Assembly: GCF_017743975.1 (NCBI RefSeq)
Contig: NZ_JAGHRC010000004.1
Location: 1-64,000 of the forward strand
Reading direction: 5' to 3'
Source of the DNA: Ruegeria sp. R14_0
GTDB lineage: Bacteria; Pseudomonadota; Alphaproteobacteria; Rhodobacterales; Rhodobacteraceae
Length of the DNA: 64,000 nt
Position 1 is the stretch's first letter, and each line of letters starts with the position of its first letter. Below are positions 1 through 9,976 of this stretch, one piece after another. A program made the translations under genes and the position numbers. Under the pieces are notes generated by a model. That model had not been told where the DNA came from, made no database searches, and worked only from the letters and a program-made list of their open reading frames with translations.

Positions 1-2
1 GC

Positions 3-644
3 GATGGCAATGTCTACCAGATCCCGCTGGAAGACCTCTATTCGCGCACCGAACTGCAGAACCTCAACCTGATCTCTGACGATTCGATCTTTGTCGACAC
101 CGACTATGACCTGGACCGCGCCGAGCGTTACTTTGCCCAGCAGATCGCCCTGCGCGAGACCGTGCTGGAAGGTCGCCAGACCGCCCTGCAGGAACTGAAC
201 ACCGCCGTCACCCTGCGCCGCGACGATCTGAATGAACGCCGCGACAATTTCGTCCAGTCCATCGAGCTGGATGCCGTCGACCGCGACTATGTCTACCTGT
301 CCGGCGAAGTGCGCACTCAGGGCCGCTATGCCCTGCCGTTCAACCAGACCGCCACCCTGGCCGACGCGCTCTTTGACACAGGCGGCGGTGTGGCCAAGGA
401 AACCGGCGACGCCTCCGAGGTTTACGTCCTGCGCGCCGCAAACGACCCCCGCGAACTCGGTGCCGTCACCGCATGGCACCTCGACACCCGAAACGCCGCG
501 CATCTCACACTCGCCGCACAGTTCCAACTGCGATCAAACGACATCATCTTCATCGCAGAAAACCCCGTCACAAAATGGGGCAGAACAATCTCTCAAATCA
601 CTCCTTCACTCATAACAACACCCATAAACGCAGCCGTGAATTAA
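3..644 (+). CDS. Polysaccharide export protein, SLBB domain, C-terminal part
   Basis: This is the 3' part of an outer-membrane polysaccharide export protein (Wza/KpsD type); the 5' end lies outside the window. About 213 residues are visible. The first stretch reads as the end of one SLBB-type domain. It is followed by a long charged helix (roughly codons 40-80, rich in Arg, Glu, Gln), probably coiled coil. A second SLBB domain starts with a V-Y-L-S-G-E-V core near codon 98. Family proteins form the periplasmic and outer-membrane channel for capsule or exopolysaccharide. The gene is followed on the same strand by ugd and, on the other strand, by a flippase, polymerase and glycosyltransferase, which supports this role. 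No terminator is obvious before ugd. Confidence 0.8.
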   Translation, partial: DGNVYQIPLEDLYSRTELQNLNLISDDSIFVDTDYDLDRAERYFAQQIALRETVLEGRQTALQELNTAVTLRRDDLNERRDNFVQSIELDAVDRDYVYLSGEVRTQGRYALPFNQTATLADALFDTGGGVAKETGDASEVYVLRAANDPRELGAVTAWHLDTRNAAHLTLAAQFQLRSNDIIFIAENPVTKWGRTISQITPSLITTPINAAVN

Positions 645-740
645 GACCGCCTTCACGTCTTTCAAAAGTTCATCAGACACCAAAAACACGATTACGGTCA
701 CACCTGGTATGTGCACCGTGTTTAAACAAGGAACAGTGGT

Positions 741-1907
741 ATGAAGATTGCAATTGCCGGGATTGGGTATGTTGGCTTGTCCAACGCAGTGCTGCTGGCG
801 CAAAACCACGACGTTGTTGCGCTGGATGTGTCCGCGGATCGCGTGGACATGGTCAATCGGCGCGAAAGCCCGATCCAGGATGCCGATATCACTGATTTCC
901 TGACCAACCGAGCGCTGAGCCTGACCGCCACCACTGATGCCGAAGCCGCGTTTGATGGGGCGGATTTTGTCGTTGTGGCTACCCCGACCAACTATGATCC
1001 ACGCAGCAATTATTTTGACACCAGCTCGGTCGATGCGGTGATTGAACAGGTCACCAGGCTGAACCCCGATGCGGTCATCGTGATCAAATCCACCATCCCC
1101 GTGGGCTTCGTCACCAATGCCCGCGCGCAGTTTGACACCGACAACGTGATCTTCTCGCCGGAGTTTCTGCGCGAGGGTCAGGCGCTGTACGACAACCTGC
1201 ATCCCAGCCGGATCATCGTCGGCGAACGCTCTGACAGGGCCAAAGCCATTGCCGATCTGCTGCTGGAAGGCGCTGTAACCAAGGATGCGCCGGTGCTGTT
1301 CACCGACCCGGACGAGGCCGAGGCGATCAAACTGTTCGCCAATACCTATCTTGCAATGCGCGTGGCCTTTTTTAACGAGCTCGACAGCTATTCGTTGGCC
1401 GGGGGGATGGATTCGCGCCAGATCATCGAAGGGGTCAGCCTGGACCCGCGGATCGGCGCGCATTACAACAACCCCTCCTTCGGCTATGGCGGCTATTGCC
1501 TGCCCAAGGATACCAAACAGCTGCTGGCCAATTACAACCATGTACCGCAAAACCTGATCCGCGCCATCGTCGATGCCAATCGCACCCGTAAGGATTTCCT
1601 CAGCGACCAGATCCTGATGAAAGGGCCGAAAACAGTCGGCATCTACCGGCTGGTAATGAAAGAGGGCAGCGACAATTTCCGCCAGAGCTCGGTTCAGGGC
1701 ATCATGAAACGGATCAAAGCCAAGGGTATTCAGGTCATCGTCTATGAGCCGGCACTAACTGAAGACCATTTCTTTCACTCGCCAGTGATCAGCGATCTTA
1801 CGGCATTCAAGCAGCAGGCCGACCTGATCGTCGCTAACCGGCTTTCCGACGAAATACGCGATGTCAGCGCCAAGGTCTTCACCCGTGACTTATTTGGTGC
1901 CGATTGA
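741..1907 (+). CDS. ugd: UDP-glucose 6-dehydrogenase
   Basis: Cytosolic NAD-dependent enzyme that oxidises UDP-glucose to UDP-glucuronate for polysaccharide synthesis. The 388-residue length equals that of the short Ugd of enterobacteria. The N-terminus carries the Rossmann motif GIGYVG (residues 7-12). The catalytic cysteine sits near residue 253 in [14 protein letters not shown], the family signature. An AAGGA-type ribosome site lies 8 bases before the ATG. The product can feed the UDP-glucuronate 4-epimerase encoded at 6563-7594, so the locus can probably supply both UDP-GlcA and UDP-GalA. GDP-mannose dehydrogenase is a sister family, but the motif spacing fits Ugd better. Confidence 0.93.
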   Translation: MKIAIAGIGYVGLSNAVLLAQNHDVVALDVSADRVDMVNRRESPIQDADITDFLTNRALSLTATTDAEAAFDGADFVVVATPTNYDPRSNYFDTSSVDAVIEQVTRLNPDAVIVIKSTIPVGFVTNARAQFDTDNVIFSPEFLREGQALYDNLHPSRIIVGERSDRAKAIADLLLEGAVTKDAPVLFTDPDEAEAIKLFANTYLAMRVAFFNELDSYSLAGGMDSRQIIEGVSLDPRIGAHYNNPSFGYGGYCLPKDTKQLLANYNHVPQNLIRAIVDANRTRKDFLSDQILMKGPKTVGIYRLVMKEGSDNFRQSSVQGIMKRIKAKGIQVIVYEPALTEDHFFHSPVISDLTAFKQQADLIVANRLSDEIRDVSAKVFTRDLFGAD

Positions 1908-2165
1908 GAGTGCAAAGAATACCTTTTGAATACAAAAAACCCTCCGCCTGAATTCCAGCGAAAGGGCCGGGGCGCTGTAGAGATTTGTTGTCTTAGGCCA
2001 ATAAAAAAGCATGAATGCCCGACGCCATTGCACCTCTGTCAAGTACACGCGCTGCGCCAAACCGCATCATTCACCTCGACACGAAACGCTGGTCCACTAT
2101 TCTGTGCAACAGGGTCGTGCGAAACGTTCTGTTAAGCCTGAGATGGGAAGGACATCAAGAAAATA

Positions 2166-3284
2166 TCAACGGCCAGATACAGCAGATTGCAATGCATCGT
2201 TGTAAATTTCGACGACTATCCTTTCATCGAACACCGTTTCCGCAATTTGTCGAGACCGTGCACCCATCCTGTTTTTCTCGTCGTCGTCGAGTTCCAGGAA
2301 ATTCCTCATGGCGTCCGCCAAGGATTCTATCGATCTGGGCGCGCAAAGAAATCCGCTATTTCCGTGATCAACTACGTCTTTGCAGCCTGGCTGGGTCGTC
2401 GTAATGATCGGTCGTCCCATTGCTGCGGCCTCAAGTAGCGATCGGGGCGTACCTTCGCGATAGAAAGAAGGCAATACGACGCAATCAGCGGATGCGACAA
2501 CTGGGCGAACGTCCTTGACCGCCTGATGGTATTCGACAACGCCATCATTCGTCAGGGCGTTGATTTCAGGTTCATCCAATCCGCCAGCTTTGCCGCCTCC
2601 GTATGGGCCGAGAAGCACAAATCGTGCGTCGGGAAAATCTGGCGCAATCGCGCGCGCAGCCTCAACGAATTCGATGACCCCTTTTTCACGCAGCATTCGT
2701 GCAACAAGCGTGAAGCATCGGCTTTGACCGGTCCCAGGCAAAGGGGTCGCCGAAAATGCCTTAAGATCCACACCGGATCCAGGTAAAAGACAGGCCTGTT
2801 CCCGTGCAATTAGCTTGTTGTCGACAAAAGTGGCCATGTCCTCGGGGTTCTGCAGAAACACCCGCGGACAACGTCGGAAAGCCGTACGGTAGAGGAATTT
2901 GACAACCCGGGACAGCAGAGTGTCGTTGTCAAAGACGCTTCCAAGGCCGGTCACGTTTGGCAGAAAGGGAATACCCAACATCCGGGCCGAAAGAGCGCCA
3001 TAGATATTAGGCTTAATGGTATAGCCCAAAATGGCATCGGGCCGGTGCTGGCGGATGATCCCAAAGACCCTTGCCAATAGCGCGAATTCGGCAGGAACTG
3101 AGGTGCCGGTAGCGCTCATTTTCAGGTCCACAAACCGGACGCCCATCTGCTGAAAATCCTGGGTGTAATCGTCCCGGGGTGCCACCGCGATCAGGTCATG
3201 CCCCTGTGCGACCAGCTCGCGGATCAGGGTCCCCCGGAAGTTGATCAGTTTGAAACTGGAATTGGCGAGAAGGAGGATTTTCAT
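2166..3284 (-). CDS. Glycosyltransferase family 4
   Basis: A 372-residue GT4 (GT-B fold) glycosyltransferase that should act at the cytoplasmic face of the membrane in exopolysaccharide repeat-unit assembly. The N-terminus (KILLLANSSFKLINFRGTL) is the usual acceptor-domain opening of the PglA/CapM-like group. The C-terminal half carries the nucleotide-sugar motif REGTPRSLLEAAAMGRPI (about residues 288-305), with the paired glutamates of family 4. Its ATG overlaps the stop of the upstream EpsG-like gene by one base (TAATG), so the two are translationally coupled. Sugar donor and linkage cannot be read from sequence; related enzymes transfer GalNAc or GlcNAc. Confidence 0.85.
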   Translation of the reverse strand: MKILLLANSSFKLINFRGTLIRELVAQGHDLIAVAPRDDYTQDFQQMGVRFVDLKMSATGTSVPAEFALLARVFGIIRQHRPDAILGYTIKPNIYGALSARMLGIPFLPNVTGLGSVFDNDTLLSRVVKFLYRTAFRRCPRVFLQNPEDMATFVDNKLIAREQACLLPGSGVDLKAFSATPLPGTGQSRCFTLVARMLREKGVIEFVEAARAIAPDFPDARFVLLGPYGGGKAGGLDEPEINALTNDGVVEYHQAVKDVRPVVASADCVVLPSFYREGTPRSLLEAAAMGRPIITTTQPGCKDVVDHGNSGFLCAPRSIESLADAMRNFLELDDDEKNRMGARSRQIAETVFDERIVVEIYNDALQSAVSGR

Positions 3285-4336
3285 TAGAAGCCGACCATTT
3301 TGTAAGGCACCCAGAAGTTCTGAGCCAGGTCGCTTTTTGCGAGCCAGTAAACCTGTGTGAACATTAGATAAGAGACTATGAGAAGGGCCACGGCAGCACG
3401 TGCTACTGCTCCGTAAAACATTGTAACAAAATACGAAAAGAAAAAAATCTGAACCGGCAAAAAGTACTTCCCGATCCGGTCAACTACAACAGTTGATGGT
3501 GACAGTGGCATCGCAACAAAACAAATGACCGCTGCCCACGCCATTAATACCAGGACTTTTCGTAATTGAGGGCTGATATTGAGCCTATTTTGGATCACCA
3601 AAAAACCTGCTGCTGGCAAGGCATTCAAAAAAAGGCGCAAAAGTGCTCCACGCGAACCCGCCTCTGACTCGAGGTACCTAGAAGAATAAATATCCAACCT
3701 ATCTGACAGCATGTATTGGATGACAATAGCTGCGATGGCCAAGAAGGTGGGATAGAGTAAAGCTCGGTTCTTTGACACGAGGACAACTCCAAATCCCATA
3801 AGAATAATAGCCGTGCGATGAAAAAGGGCAGCCAGAACGATGCAAGCGAGAAAAGTCCAGACTTTCCGGCGGTCAAGATACGCGAGCCCAATTAGGATAA
3901 TCCCCAAGGCAGTGGCTTGCCTGACGTGATCCATTGCCATCACAGTCACAATATGCGGCATAGTTGCCGCTACGGCGATCCAAGGGTAGGGCGTTCGCAA
4001 TGCGAACATCACAATCCCAACGGCCAAAACGATGGCGCAAAACAAAAAAACGCCGGCAATTCCAAAACCGATTTGGTACGATAACCAGTTTATCAGAGAG
4101 TATCCAAGATCGGTTACTCCGACAGCTTGGATGAAGGGTTCGTCTGAGATTACCTCGTAGAGGTAATTGTATTGCACCCAATCTTTGCCGACTTCAAACC
4201 GCAGGCCGATGAAAAGGCTTAAAACCATCCCAAAGAAGACAAGCATCGCCAAGCCTACTTGGGATGGTCTTCGGCCCAAAGCGGAAATAACTCCACCTGT
4301 GTACGCAATGGAGCTAACTGCAAAGTAAGCGAACAT
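3284..4336 (-). CDS. EpsG/Wzy-like polysaccharide polymerase
   Basis: A 350-residue integral membrane protein with about ten hydrophobic segments, resembling the EpsG family that polymerises polysaccharide repeats (Wzy role). Supporting features are the short charged loop containing RFEVGKDWVQYNYLYE near residue 47, typical of EpsG proteins (the GxD...Y element), and its place between a glycosyltransferase and an ATP-grasp protein in a flippase operon. Base composition is visibly more A/T-rich than its neighbours, as is common for polymerase genes that move between strains. No clear ribosome site precedes the ATG. An O-antigen ligase is the main alternative; sequence similarity in this class is always weak. 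Confidence 0.7.
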   Translation of the reverse strand: MFAYFAVSSIAYTGGVISALGRRPSQVGLAMLVFFGMVLSLFIGLRFEVGKDWVQYNYLYEVISDEPFIQAVGVTDLGYSLINWLSYQIGFGIAGVFLFCAIVLAVGIVMFALRTPYPWIAVAATMPHIVTVMAMDHVRQATALGIILIGLAYLDRRKVWTFLACIVLAALFHRTAIILMGFGVVLVSKNRALLYPTFLAIAAIVIQYMLSDRLDIYSSRYLESEAGSRGALLRLFLNALPAAGFLVIQNRLNISPQLRKVLVLMAWAAVICFVAMPLSPSTVVVDRIGKYFLPVQIFFFSYFVTMFYGAVARAAVALLIVSYLMFTQVYWLAKSDLAQNFWVPYKMVGF

Positions 4337-4387
4337 GGGCGGTTAATCTGCCTGTAAAGATGTTAAAGTATTTGGCATGATGCGTTT

Positions 4388-5251
4388 TCAGGCCAGTGAC
4401 CGCGATTGAATGACCTCGCCAAGCCGCCGGTCCCCATGTTCGGGCTGGAATTTTTCGGCACCGTTTCCAGGGAAGAAAGTCATTTCTCCCAGTTTCAGGC
4501 CTTCTGGCATAAAATAGAAGTCTACCCGCACGAAGCCAAAACCACTCGACAATTCTCGCGCGGTTTCCAGCGCCTCGGACAGTTGGTCGGGCGCAGACAT
4601 GACCTCGGGTTTGCGGGGATAGCACATAGAATAGTCCATGAGCTGCCAATTCGTCGAATAGAGTTGCCGGGTATGTTCGGTATAGCGCCCGTGGTCGACC
4701 TGAATGGCGAAAGGTTCTCCTCCGGCGCAAAAGAACTTGAAATCCTTGGGTGGATTGCCGGTTTCATCGCGCAAAAGCGGCTCGACTATGATTCGTTTCG
4801 GGATGCCTTTGTAGTTCGGCTCACGGCTGCGCTGATAGTAGTCTTCCTGAAGCCAAGCGCGAAAGGTTTGCAAATCCTCTGGGCAGAAAGCCACGCCCGC
4901 CTCGGCGGTTCGAATGATGGCTTCGCCGCTACCATGGGTCGATTTCGCGATGACTTCGCCCTCGAAGTGGAACGCCGCGATTTCTTCGACGCTATCGAAA
5001 ACACCAATGGTTGGAACAACGAGATGCTCCATCCCCAGTTCTGCCAACCACTCTTTGACCTGCGCCTTTTCAGTGATGCGACGCGCCAGATTCAGATCAC
5101 CCCTGAACGCCCATTTCTGTGCCAGGATATGTTCATTGAAGGTTTTTGGCCGGCGGATATTCGGGAAATAGCCCAAACGCTTGCGGGCGTTCAGCACGGA
5201 CAGCGCATTGTCCCAGATATGTCCGGTCGGGATGTAGTTTTGTAGCTTCAT
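4388..5251 (-). CDS. TupA-like ATP-grasp protein
   Basis: A 287-residue protein of the TupA-like ATP-grasp family, first named for teichuronopeptide synthesis. The early region with KRLGYFPNIRRPKTFNEH is the conserved N-terminal signature (roughly residues 28-45). Later segments FIAKSTHGSGE-like (VIAKSTHGSGE, about residue 97) and KDFKFFCAGGEPFAIQVD (about residue 169) fit the nucleotide-binding lid and the core strands, and RVDFYF with GEMTFFPG the metal-binding end. Such proteins are found in many capsule and exopolysaccharide loci and may attach amino acids or modify sugars; the true substrate is unknown. It starts 4 bases after the flippase stop, so it is in the same operon. Confidence 0.75.
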   Translation of the reverse strand: MKLQNYIPTGHIWDNALSVLNARKRLGYFPNIRRPKTFNEHILAQKWAFRGDLNLARRITEKAQVKEWLAELGMEHLVVPTIGVFDSVEEIAAFHFEGEVIAKSTHGSGEAIIRTAEAGVAFCPEDLQTFRAWLQEDYYQRSREPNYKGIPKRIIVEPLLRDETGNPPKDFKFFCAGGEPFAIQVDHGRYTEHTRQLYSTNWQLMDYSMCYPRKPEVMSAPDQLSEALETARELSSGFGFVRVDFYFMPEGLKLGEMTFFPGNGAEKFQPEHGDRRLGEVIQSRSLA

Positions 5252-5255
5252 CGGA

Positions 5256-6566
5256 TCAACCGCTTGTAGGAGTAGTGTGCAGGGTTCTGCTTGAAAAAGC
5301 CCAGAATGACAAATTCCAAGTGCGGCAAGCCAGCAGACGCAGACCCAAAGACCACAAGACTATGGCACCTGAGGTCGCAAGGGCGGCACCGGTCATGCCG
5401 AGCAGAGGAATAAGGGTCAGATTGGCGATCACGGAACAGACGCCGGCCCCGGCGAAAATACAGGCGGTCGTGCGTTGGTGACCCTGCATATAAAGGGCCT
5501 GCATCGTTGCCCCATTGGCCGCGACCGCCAGATTGGCTGCACAAAGGATCAGCATGATCGGGTAGCCGGGCAAGTATTCAGGACCCGCCAGAATACTGAT
5601 GATCTGTTCCCCCCACACAGTCAGACCGACCAAAGCGGATCCGCCAAACCCCAGAGAAAACAAAACGCTCTTGCGCAGGTACCCCGAGACGTTCTCTGAT
5701 GTGCTGTTGCCGTCTGCGGCGGCGAGGTAGGGCGCGTATAAATGCCCGATGGCCTGCACCCCGAAAGTGACCAGAACGGCGGCTTGCGCTGCTATGCGAT
5801 AGATGCCGGCCTCGGCCTCACCCGCCAGAATGCCCAGTAGAATGACGTCGATCTGCCGATTGAAAACCAACAATCCGGTCACAAGTGCAAACGGAGCTAC
5901 ATGCGCTATCCAGTCTGCGTCGCTCATCTGGCTGGCCTTAGCAGCCAAACCGCGAAGATCGTTCCGGATCAGAAACAAGCTGAGAAAACAGGTGGTCGCA
6001 GCTGAGGCCACATAAAACCCTGTTGCGATGCGCCAGTTCTGGAATTGAGAAACTGACTCAAAGGCAATTGTCAGCCCCAGCACCAACAGCGGAATTAAAA
6101 TGGTGCCAACCAGAATGGCAGAGTTTGGCCGGAAACTGCCGCGCATGACGCCTTCCGCCAGACCGATGGCGCATAGAAACGGCAGCGCGAATGAGAAGCA
6201 GGCAACGCTGGTAAGAAATGCCTCACTGCCCGGCTGCAGCCAAACTGCAACCCAAAGCCCAGCAATCAGAAGGCCCGAATAAAGCGCAGAAAGCCGAAAG
6301 CCGGCTACCAGCAGACCACCCGCCAGACGCGGATCGCTGTCCTGCCGGGCGATTGCGACGTGTTTGGTAACAAGGGTCGAGGCACCATTTTTGATTGGAA
6401 TGACCAGCAAAGTGATGGTCGCAAGCCCAAACGCAAACACTCCGAATTGCATCGGCCCCAACAGACGGGCCAGTACAATTGTCATGGTTGCGCCAATCAG
6501 CGCCTCAAGCCCCTTTAGGCCAAGGACAATGAGCCCTCGTCGTGCCTTGAGGATACGGGAGATCAA
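5256..6566 (-). CDS. Wzx-type polysaccharide flippase
   Basis: A membrane protein of the MATE/MurJ/Wzx superfamily with about twelve to fourteen hydrophobic segments, expected to flip lipid-linked repeat units across the inner membrane. No ATG lies near the N-terminus. The reading frame can open at a TTG at 6593, but the TTG at 6566 forms a TTGA overlap with the epimerase stop and has an AGGTG ribosome-site-like element 8 bases upstream, so I chose it (436 residues). The N-terminal stretch LISRILKARRGLIVLGLKGLEALIG and the many glycine/alanine-rich helices fit the family. It is the second gene of the minus-strand operon epimerase-flippase-TupA-polymerase-glycosyltransferase. Confidence 0.8.
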   Translation of the reverse strand: MISRILKARRGLIVLGLKGLEALIGATMTIVLARLLGPMQFGVFAFGLATITLLVIPIKNGASTLVTKHVAIARQDSDPRLAGGLLVAGFRLSALYSGLLIAGLWVAVWLQPGSEAFLTSVACFSFALPFLCAIGLAEGVMRGSFRPNSAILVGTILIPLLVLGLTIAFESVSQFQNWRIATGFYVASAATTCFLSLFLIRNDLRGLAAKASQMSDADWIAHVAPFALVTGLLVFNRQIDVILLGILAGEAEAGIYRIAAQAAVLVTFGVQAIGHLYAPYLAAADGNSTSENVSGYLRKSVLFSLGFGGSALVGLTVWGEQIISILAGPEYLPGYPIMLILCAANLAVAANGATMQALYMQGHQRTTACIFAGAGVCSVIANLTLIPLLGMTGAALATSGAIVLWSLGLRLLACRTWNLSFWAFSSRTLHTTPTSG

Positions 6567-7594
6567 TTTTTGGGCACCTGATAGTAGTCGCAATACCAGT
6601 CGACAAAGCGGGCAACACCGTCTTTGATATCCGTTTTTGGGGTATAGCCGGTCAAGTTCCGGAGAAGGGTGGCCTCTGCCCAGGTGGCCGGAACATCGCC
6701 AGGTTGCATGTCCATATAGTTGCGCACGGCCTTGCGCCCGACGGCTGTTTCAATGGCGTCGATGAAATCGGTGAGCTGCTCGGACTTCGAGTTTCCAATG
6801 TTGATAACGCGATGGGGCGCGACTGGTGACAGACTATCGCCCTGCCTGATGTCAGAGCTGTCGGCCGGGCGTTCTGGAGCCGTATCAAGCAACAGACGAA
6901 TGGCTTCGACCAGATCTTCGACATACGTAAAGTCGCGCTTCATGTTGCCGTGGTTGTAGACGTCGATTGGATTGCCTTCGAATATCGCCTTGACGAATTT
7001 GAACAACGCCATGTCAGGCCGACCCCAGGGGCCATAGACAGTAAAGAACCGGAACATGGTAATTGGCAAATCAAATAGATGCGAATAGGAATGGGCCATA
7101 TTCTCATTTGACTTCTTGGTTGCCGCATAAAACGACATCTGGTGATCGGCGCGTTGCGTTTCCTGATATGGCATCTCTGTATTTGCGCCATAGGCTGAAG
7201 ATGTTGATGCAAGCAACATGTGACGCGGCGGATATGCGCGCGCTGCTTCCAGAATCTCAAACGTTCCGATCAGGTTGCTCTCCAGATAAGAACGTGGATT
7301 TTCAATAGAATATCGCACTCCGGCCTGAGCCGCGAGGTGAACGACATAGTCAGGAGTATACGTACGGAATAGTTCAAGAACGAGGCCGGGATCTTCAAGT
7401 TTGCCGATTACCGGAATAAAGTTATTTCCGTTAAGCGCCTGTGCCAGCAAATTGTGGCGATCTTTTTTCAGAGCAACGTCATAATAGTCGCTCAGGCAAT
7501 CCAATCCTACAACGCGGTAGCCTTGCGCTAAAAGGAGGTTGCAAAGGTGGTATCCGATAAAGCCAGCTGATCCAGTCACAAGAACAGTTTGCAC
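6563..7594 (-). CDS. UDP-glucuronate 4-epimerase family protein
   Basis: A 343-residue short-chain (extended SDR) sugar-nucleotide epimerase. The N-terminal TGSAGFIGYH (residues 7-16) binds NAD, and the catalytic triad is seen as the Ser-Ser-Tyr region followed by YAATKK (Y-x3-K, about residue 156). LSDYYDVALKKDR near residue 35 and the GPWGRPDMALFKF segment are characteristic of UDP-glucuronate/UDP-galacturonate 4-epimerases rather than GalE. It is the first gene of the minus-strand exopolysaccharide operon; about 450 bases with no gene lie upstream and probably hold its promoter. With Ugd it would supply UDP-galacturonate. Confidence 0.87.
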   Translation of the reverse strand: MQTVLVTGSAGFIGYHLCNLLLAQGYRVVGLDCLSDYYDVALKKDRHNLLAQALNGNNFIPVIGKLEDPGLVLELFRTYTPDYVVHLAAQAGVRYSIENPRSYLESNLIGTFEILEAARAYPPRHMLLASTSSAYGANTEMPYQETQRADHQMSFYAATKKSNENMAHSYSHLFDLPITMFRFFTVYGPWGRPDMALFKFVKAIFEGNPIDVYNHGNMKRDFTYVEDLVEAIRLLLDTAPERPADSSDIRQGDSLSPVAPHRVINIGNSKSEQLTDFIDAIETAVGRKAVRNYMDMQPGDVPATWAEATLLRNLTGYTPKTDIKDGVARFVDWYCDYYQVPKN

Positions 7595-8045
7595 GCGTGC
7601 TACCTTTCAAAAAATTGCAATTCAAACATCTTTGATCAAGTCATCGGCCAATCCCTTGCCGACGGCGTCCGCATGCCCTTTAGCCATGCATCTGTCAATG
7701 CCAAGATGGATGTTGTTTTGAAACATTCAGCCTGAAATTGGACGACCTGTCGCTCAATTCTCGTATTACTTTCGAAGCGCCAGCGAACAACGTGCCTGCA
7801 AGGGTCTAGACTAGTCGACGCCACGCCGCTGATCCGATGAAAGCGTAACGCTATTGGGTATCGGCCGCGCTTGAATGTGTGGCCAGGATGATCTTTGAGC
7901 CGGCGCACTTCATTGATACGCAGCTTCTAACGAATCTCTGCATTGTGGCAACGCTTCAGGCACTTGTGCGGTTGCACCGTCCAGGCGCGACGGGCCTGAT
8001 TCACAAATGTGATAAGTCCGTCGCTAGCAAGGAAGCTTATGTGCG
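7595..8045. other. Intergenic, no gene seen
   Basis: About 450 bases between the start of the epimerase operon and the end of the phage-like gene. Short open frames on both strands have no ribosome site, no recognisable domain and unlike codon use. The part near 7595-7640 should hold the exopolysaccharide operon promoter, but I see no clear box, palindrome or terminator hairpin. Confidence 0.5.
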
Positions 8046-9026
8046 TCACGCTGATGCTTTCGATTTCACCTCAAGAAACTTCGTCAAAGACGCGGTTTCT
8101 GGTTCGGACAACCCACGATCGATAATGCCATACGCATAAAGGCGCGTGCTACCTGGTAGTTCCCTGTGTCCTGCGCCGATTGTCTGCCCTCTTATGATCG
8201 TTATGCCCGCCTCATTTGCCCAAAATTCAGTAACGTCCGATCCTAGGTCAGGCAGGGTGACACCAAGCCCGCCGGCAATCTGATCGAAGGAGAAATACCA
8301 CAAATCTCGCTGGCCAGCTTCGATAATGTCGTACTGATTGTCGCGTTGTTGGTAGGGGGTCACAATTGTTCCCGCCTCGTGCTGCGGCCGCCAGACGTCC
8401 ACCACACGCGCTGTCGCACCGGCCCACGTGCTGATGTTGTATGATGTTAAAACGTCTCCTGAAACGGCTCCGCTAATCTGCTGCCAATCGCCGTTGAACA
8501 TGTGGGTGAATTCACCACCCCCACTTAAACGGCACCGGAGTGTTTCACCGGAAACGCCCTTGACCCACATACTCCCGACGTAGGTGCCCGACGGGAGGTC
8601 CAGCGGCTGCGAAAAAATCTGGTTTTCAGCGCTAAAGGTCAGGCGCGCAGCGGTCCAGGTGCCATCGGGCGCGATTGTAGCGTTCGCCTCAATTGTATTC
8701 GCCCCCGAACCGGAGCCGCCAAAAGCGAAACCAGAAAGATCAGAAGTTCCATTCAGGTTCTGACGCAACCCGCTTGCCGGATGCCGCGCAAGCGTAGGGG
8801 TGTTTGCACCACTTACTGTTTCGACCGCGTGATAGCCATGCCCGCTTTTGTCGACCGCATTGGCAACTGGCTGCCCCGCGCCTGTCACGGGCACTGTGCC
8901 CGCCGCATCCTGGAACAATGTACGCAGATCAGAGGGGTCGAACCAAACCCTTGGGTTCAAGCCGCCGATCCCACGTTGGTTTTTTTGCATTGCAAGCGAT
9001 GTGATGCCGAGACCAATCTCAATCAT
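8046..9026 (-). CDS. Phage-like structural or tail-associated protein
   Basis: A 326-residue protein of a type seen in Rhodobacterales prophages and as orphans. The opening segment after residue 20, with RVWFDPSDL, LFQDAAGTVPV and VDKSGHGYHA, is the characteristic block of phage virion-associated proteins that precede a carbohydrate-binding-like beta domain. The central part (GTYVGSMWVKG, DWQQISGAVSGD) resembles a jelly-roll carbohydrate-binding module. No catalytic motif is seen. A GTG at 9053 could start the frame, but the ATG at 9026 has AAAGG 9 bases upstream. No other phage gene is nearby, so it is an orphan or relic. Function is not known. Confidence 0.55.
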   Translation of the reverse strand: MIEIGLGITSLAMQKNQRGIGGLNPRVWFDPSDLRTLFQDAAGTVPVTGAGQPVANAVDKSGHGYHAVETVSGANTPTLARHPASGLRQNLNGTSDLSGFAFGGSGSGANTIEANATIAPDGTWTAARLTFSAENQIFSQPLDLPSGTYVGSMWVKGVSGETLRCRLSGGGEFTHMFNGDWQQISGAVSGDVLTSYNISTWAGATARVVDVWRPQHEAGTIVTPYQQRDNQYDIIEAGQRDLWYFSFDQIAGGLGVTLPDLGSDVTEFWANEAGITIIRGQTIGAGHRELPGSTRLYAYGIIDRGLSEPETASLTKFLEVKSKASA

Positions 9027-9976
9027 TTTCTTCAACCTTTCGAATGGCGCCACCCGGTCGTTTTATCAATTGTTCGACGTAGCCCGGACCAGTCTCGCAA
9101 GTGCTTTCGCTTTGGAACATGTTCATGCGTCTCCATATTTTTGCTTATTGCGATACCGCAGATTGGGCCTGGGCGCGGACACCTGAGTTTTTTGAGGATA
9201 GAATTTTGGAACTCTGGTGCTTTGTGATACCCAGCCGCACTTGATGAAGTTGCATGGTCTTCGGGCTCCAGTTCTGGAATTGATTTACTTGGCACCGGAG
9301 AAGATTGTCGAAGTTCGTTAACTTCATGTTAGGCAACAGTTCGGCTTAACAACCAAAGACATGCGACACATCATTGATACCGGCGTAGCGTGGTTTGCTA
9401 TCCTCGGAACGTCGGTCTGGGCAGGGTTGTTACAGCCGATACATCATCGCCTGGAAGCTTTGTACGACGATAAAGGCCGAGGATGACGAGATCTTGTCCG
9501 CCATTGGTCCGAGGACAATGGTCGAGTGATGCATTGGGGATCTGTTGCAAAGTTCCTTATTGAACGAAGAGCTGGCACCGAACCCGCGACTTACGATATC
9601 GCATTTCAAGTTGGGAAGTAGCGCCATCGCCGCCCCTGCAACAAAACCGCATACCAGAAAAAAACCAACTTCGTTGTTCTCGTCCTTAACCTCGCCTGAT
9701 TGCCGTTATTAGGATGTATGGACGCGGAAAACCGCAAGCCTCTTTAGACACAGAACCTGAATGCTCACGTCTTGAGGGCGCACTTCGGTCTTAACTGCAG
9801 CAGGTCGCGAAACGCATATTCCGGACGTTCACAGTCCAGTGTCAGATGGCCGAAGCGCGGACAATGCTGCCATTGGAGGCTGCAGATTCAATGAATTTTC
9901 ACTGCCCAAATCCGCGATCGGCAAACACATGCAAACAAACAACTACTGTCGCGTCTCTTTTCGTATCAACTCGCGG
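9027..9976. other. Long gene-poor stretch with an IS scar
   Basis: About 950 bases with no credible gene. Short open frames exist but lack ribosome sites and family features. The only recognisable content is a transposase core fragment at 9428-9490, listed separately. The rest looks like decayed sequence between the phage-like gene and the antiporter. Confidence 0.5.
9428..9490 (+). pseudogene. IS3-type transposase (integrase core) remnant
   Basis: The plus strand here reads CYSRYIIAWKLCTTIKAEDD, which matches the conserved DDY-SRYIIAWKL-x-AEDV block of IS3-family OrfB DDE transposases. The frame is broken within a few codons on both sides and the catalytic Asp pair just before SRY is missing (Cys instead). 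No terminal inverted repeats were found. It is a short relic of an insertion. Confidence 0.5.

Noticed and set aside
4406..5245. 279-codon open frame on the plus strand
   Set aside because: Mirror of the TupA-like ATP-grasp gene; the minus strand carries the family motifs and operon spacing.
7879..8139. 86-codon open frame on the plus strand
   Set aside because: It runs into the antisense of the phage-like gene and shows no family or start signal.
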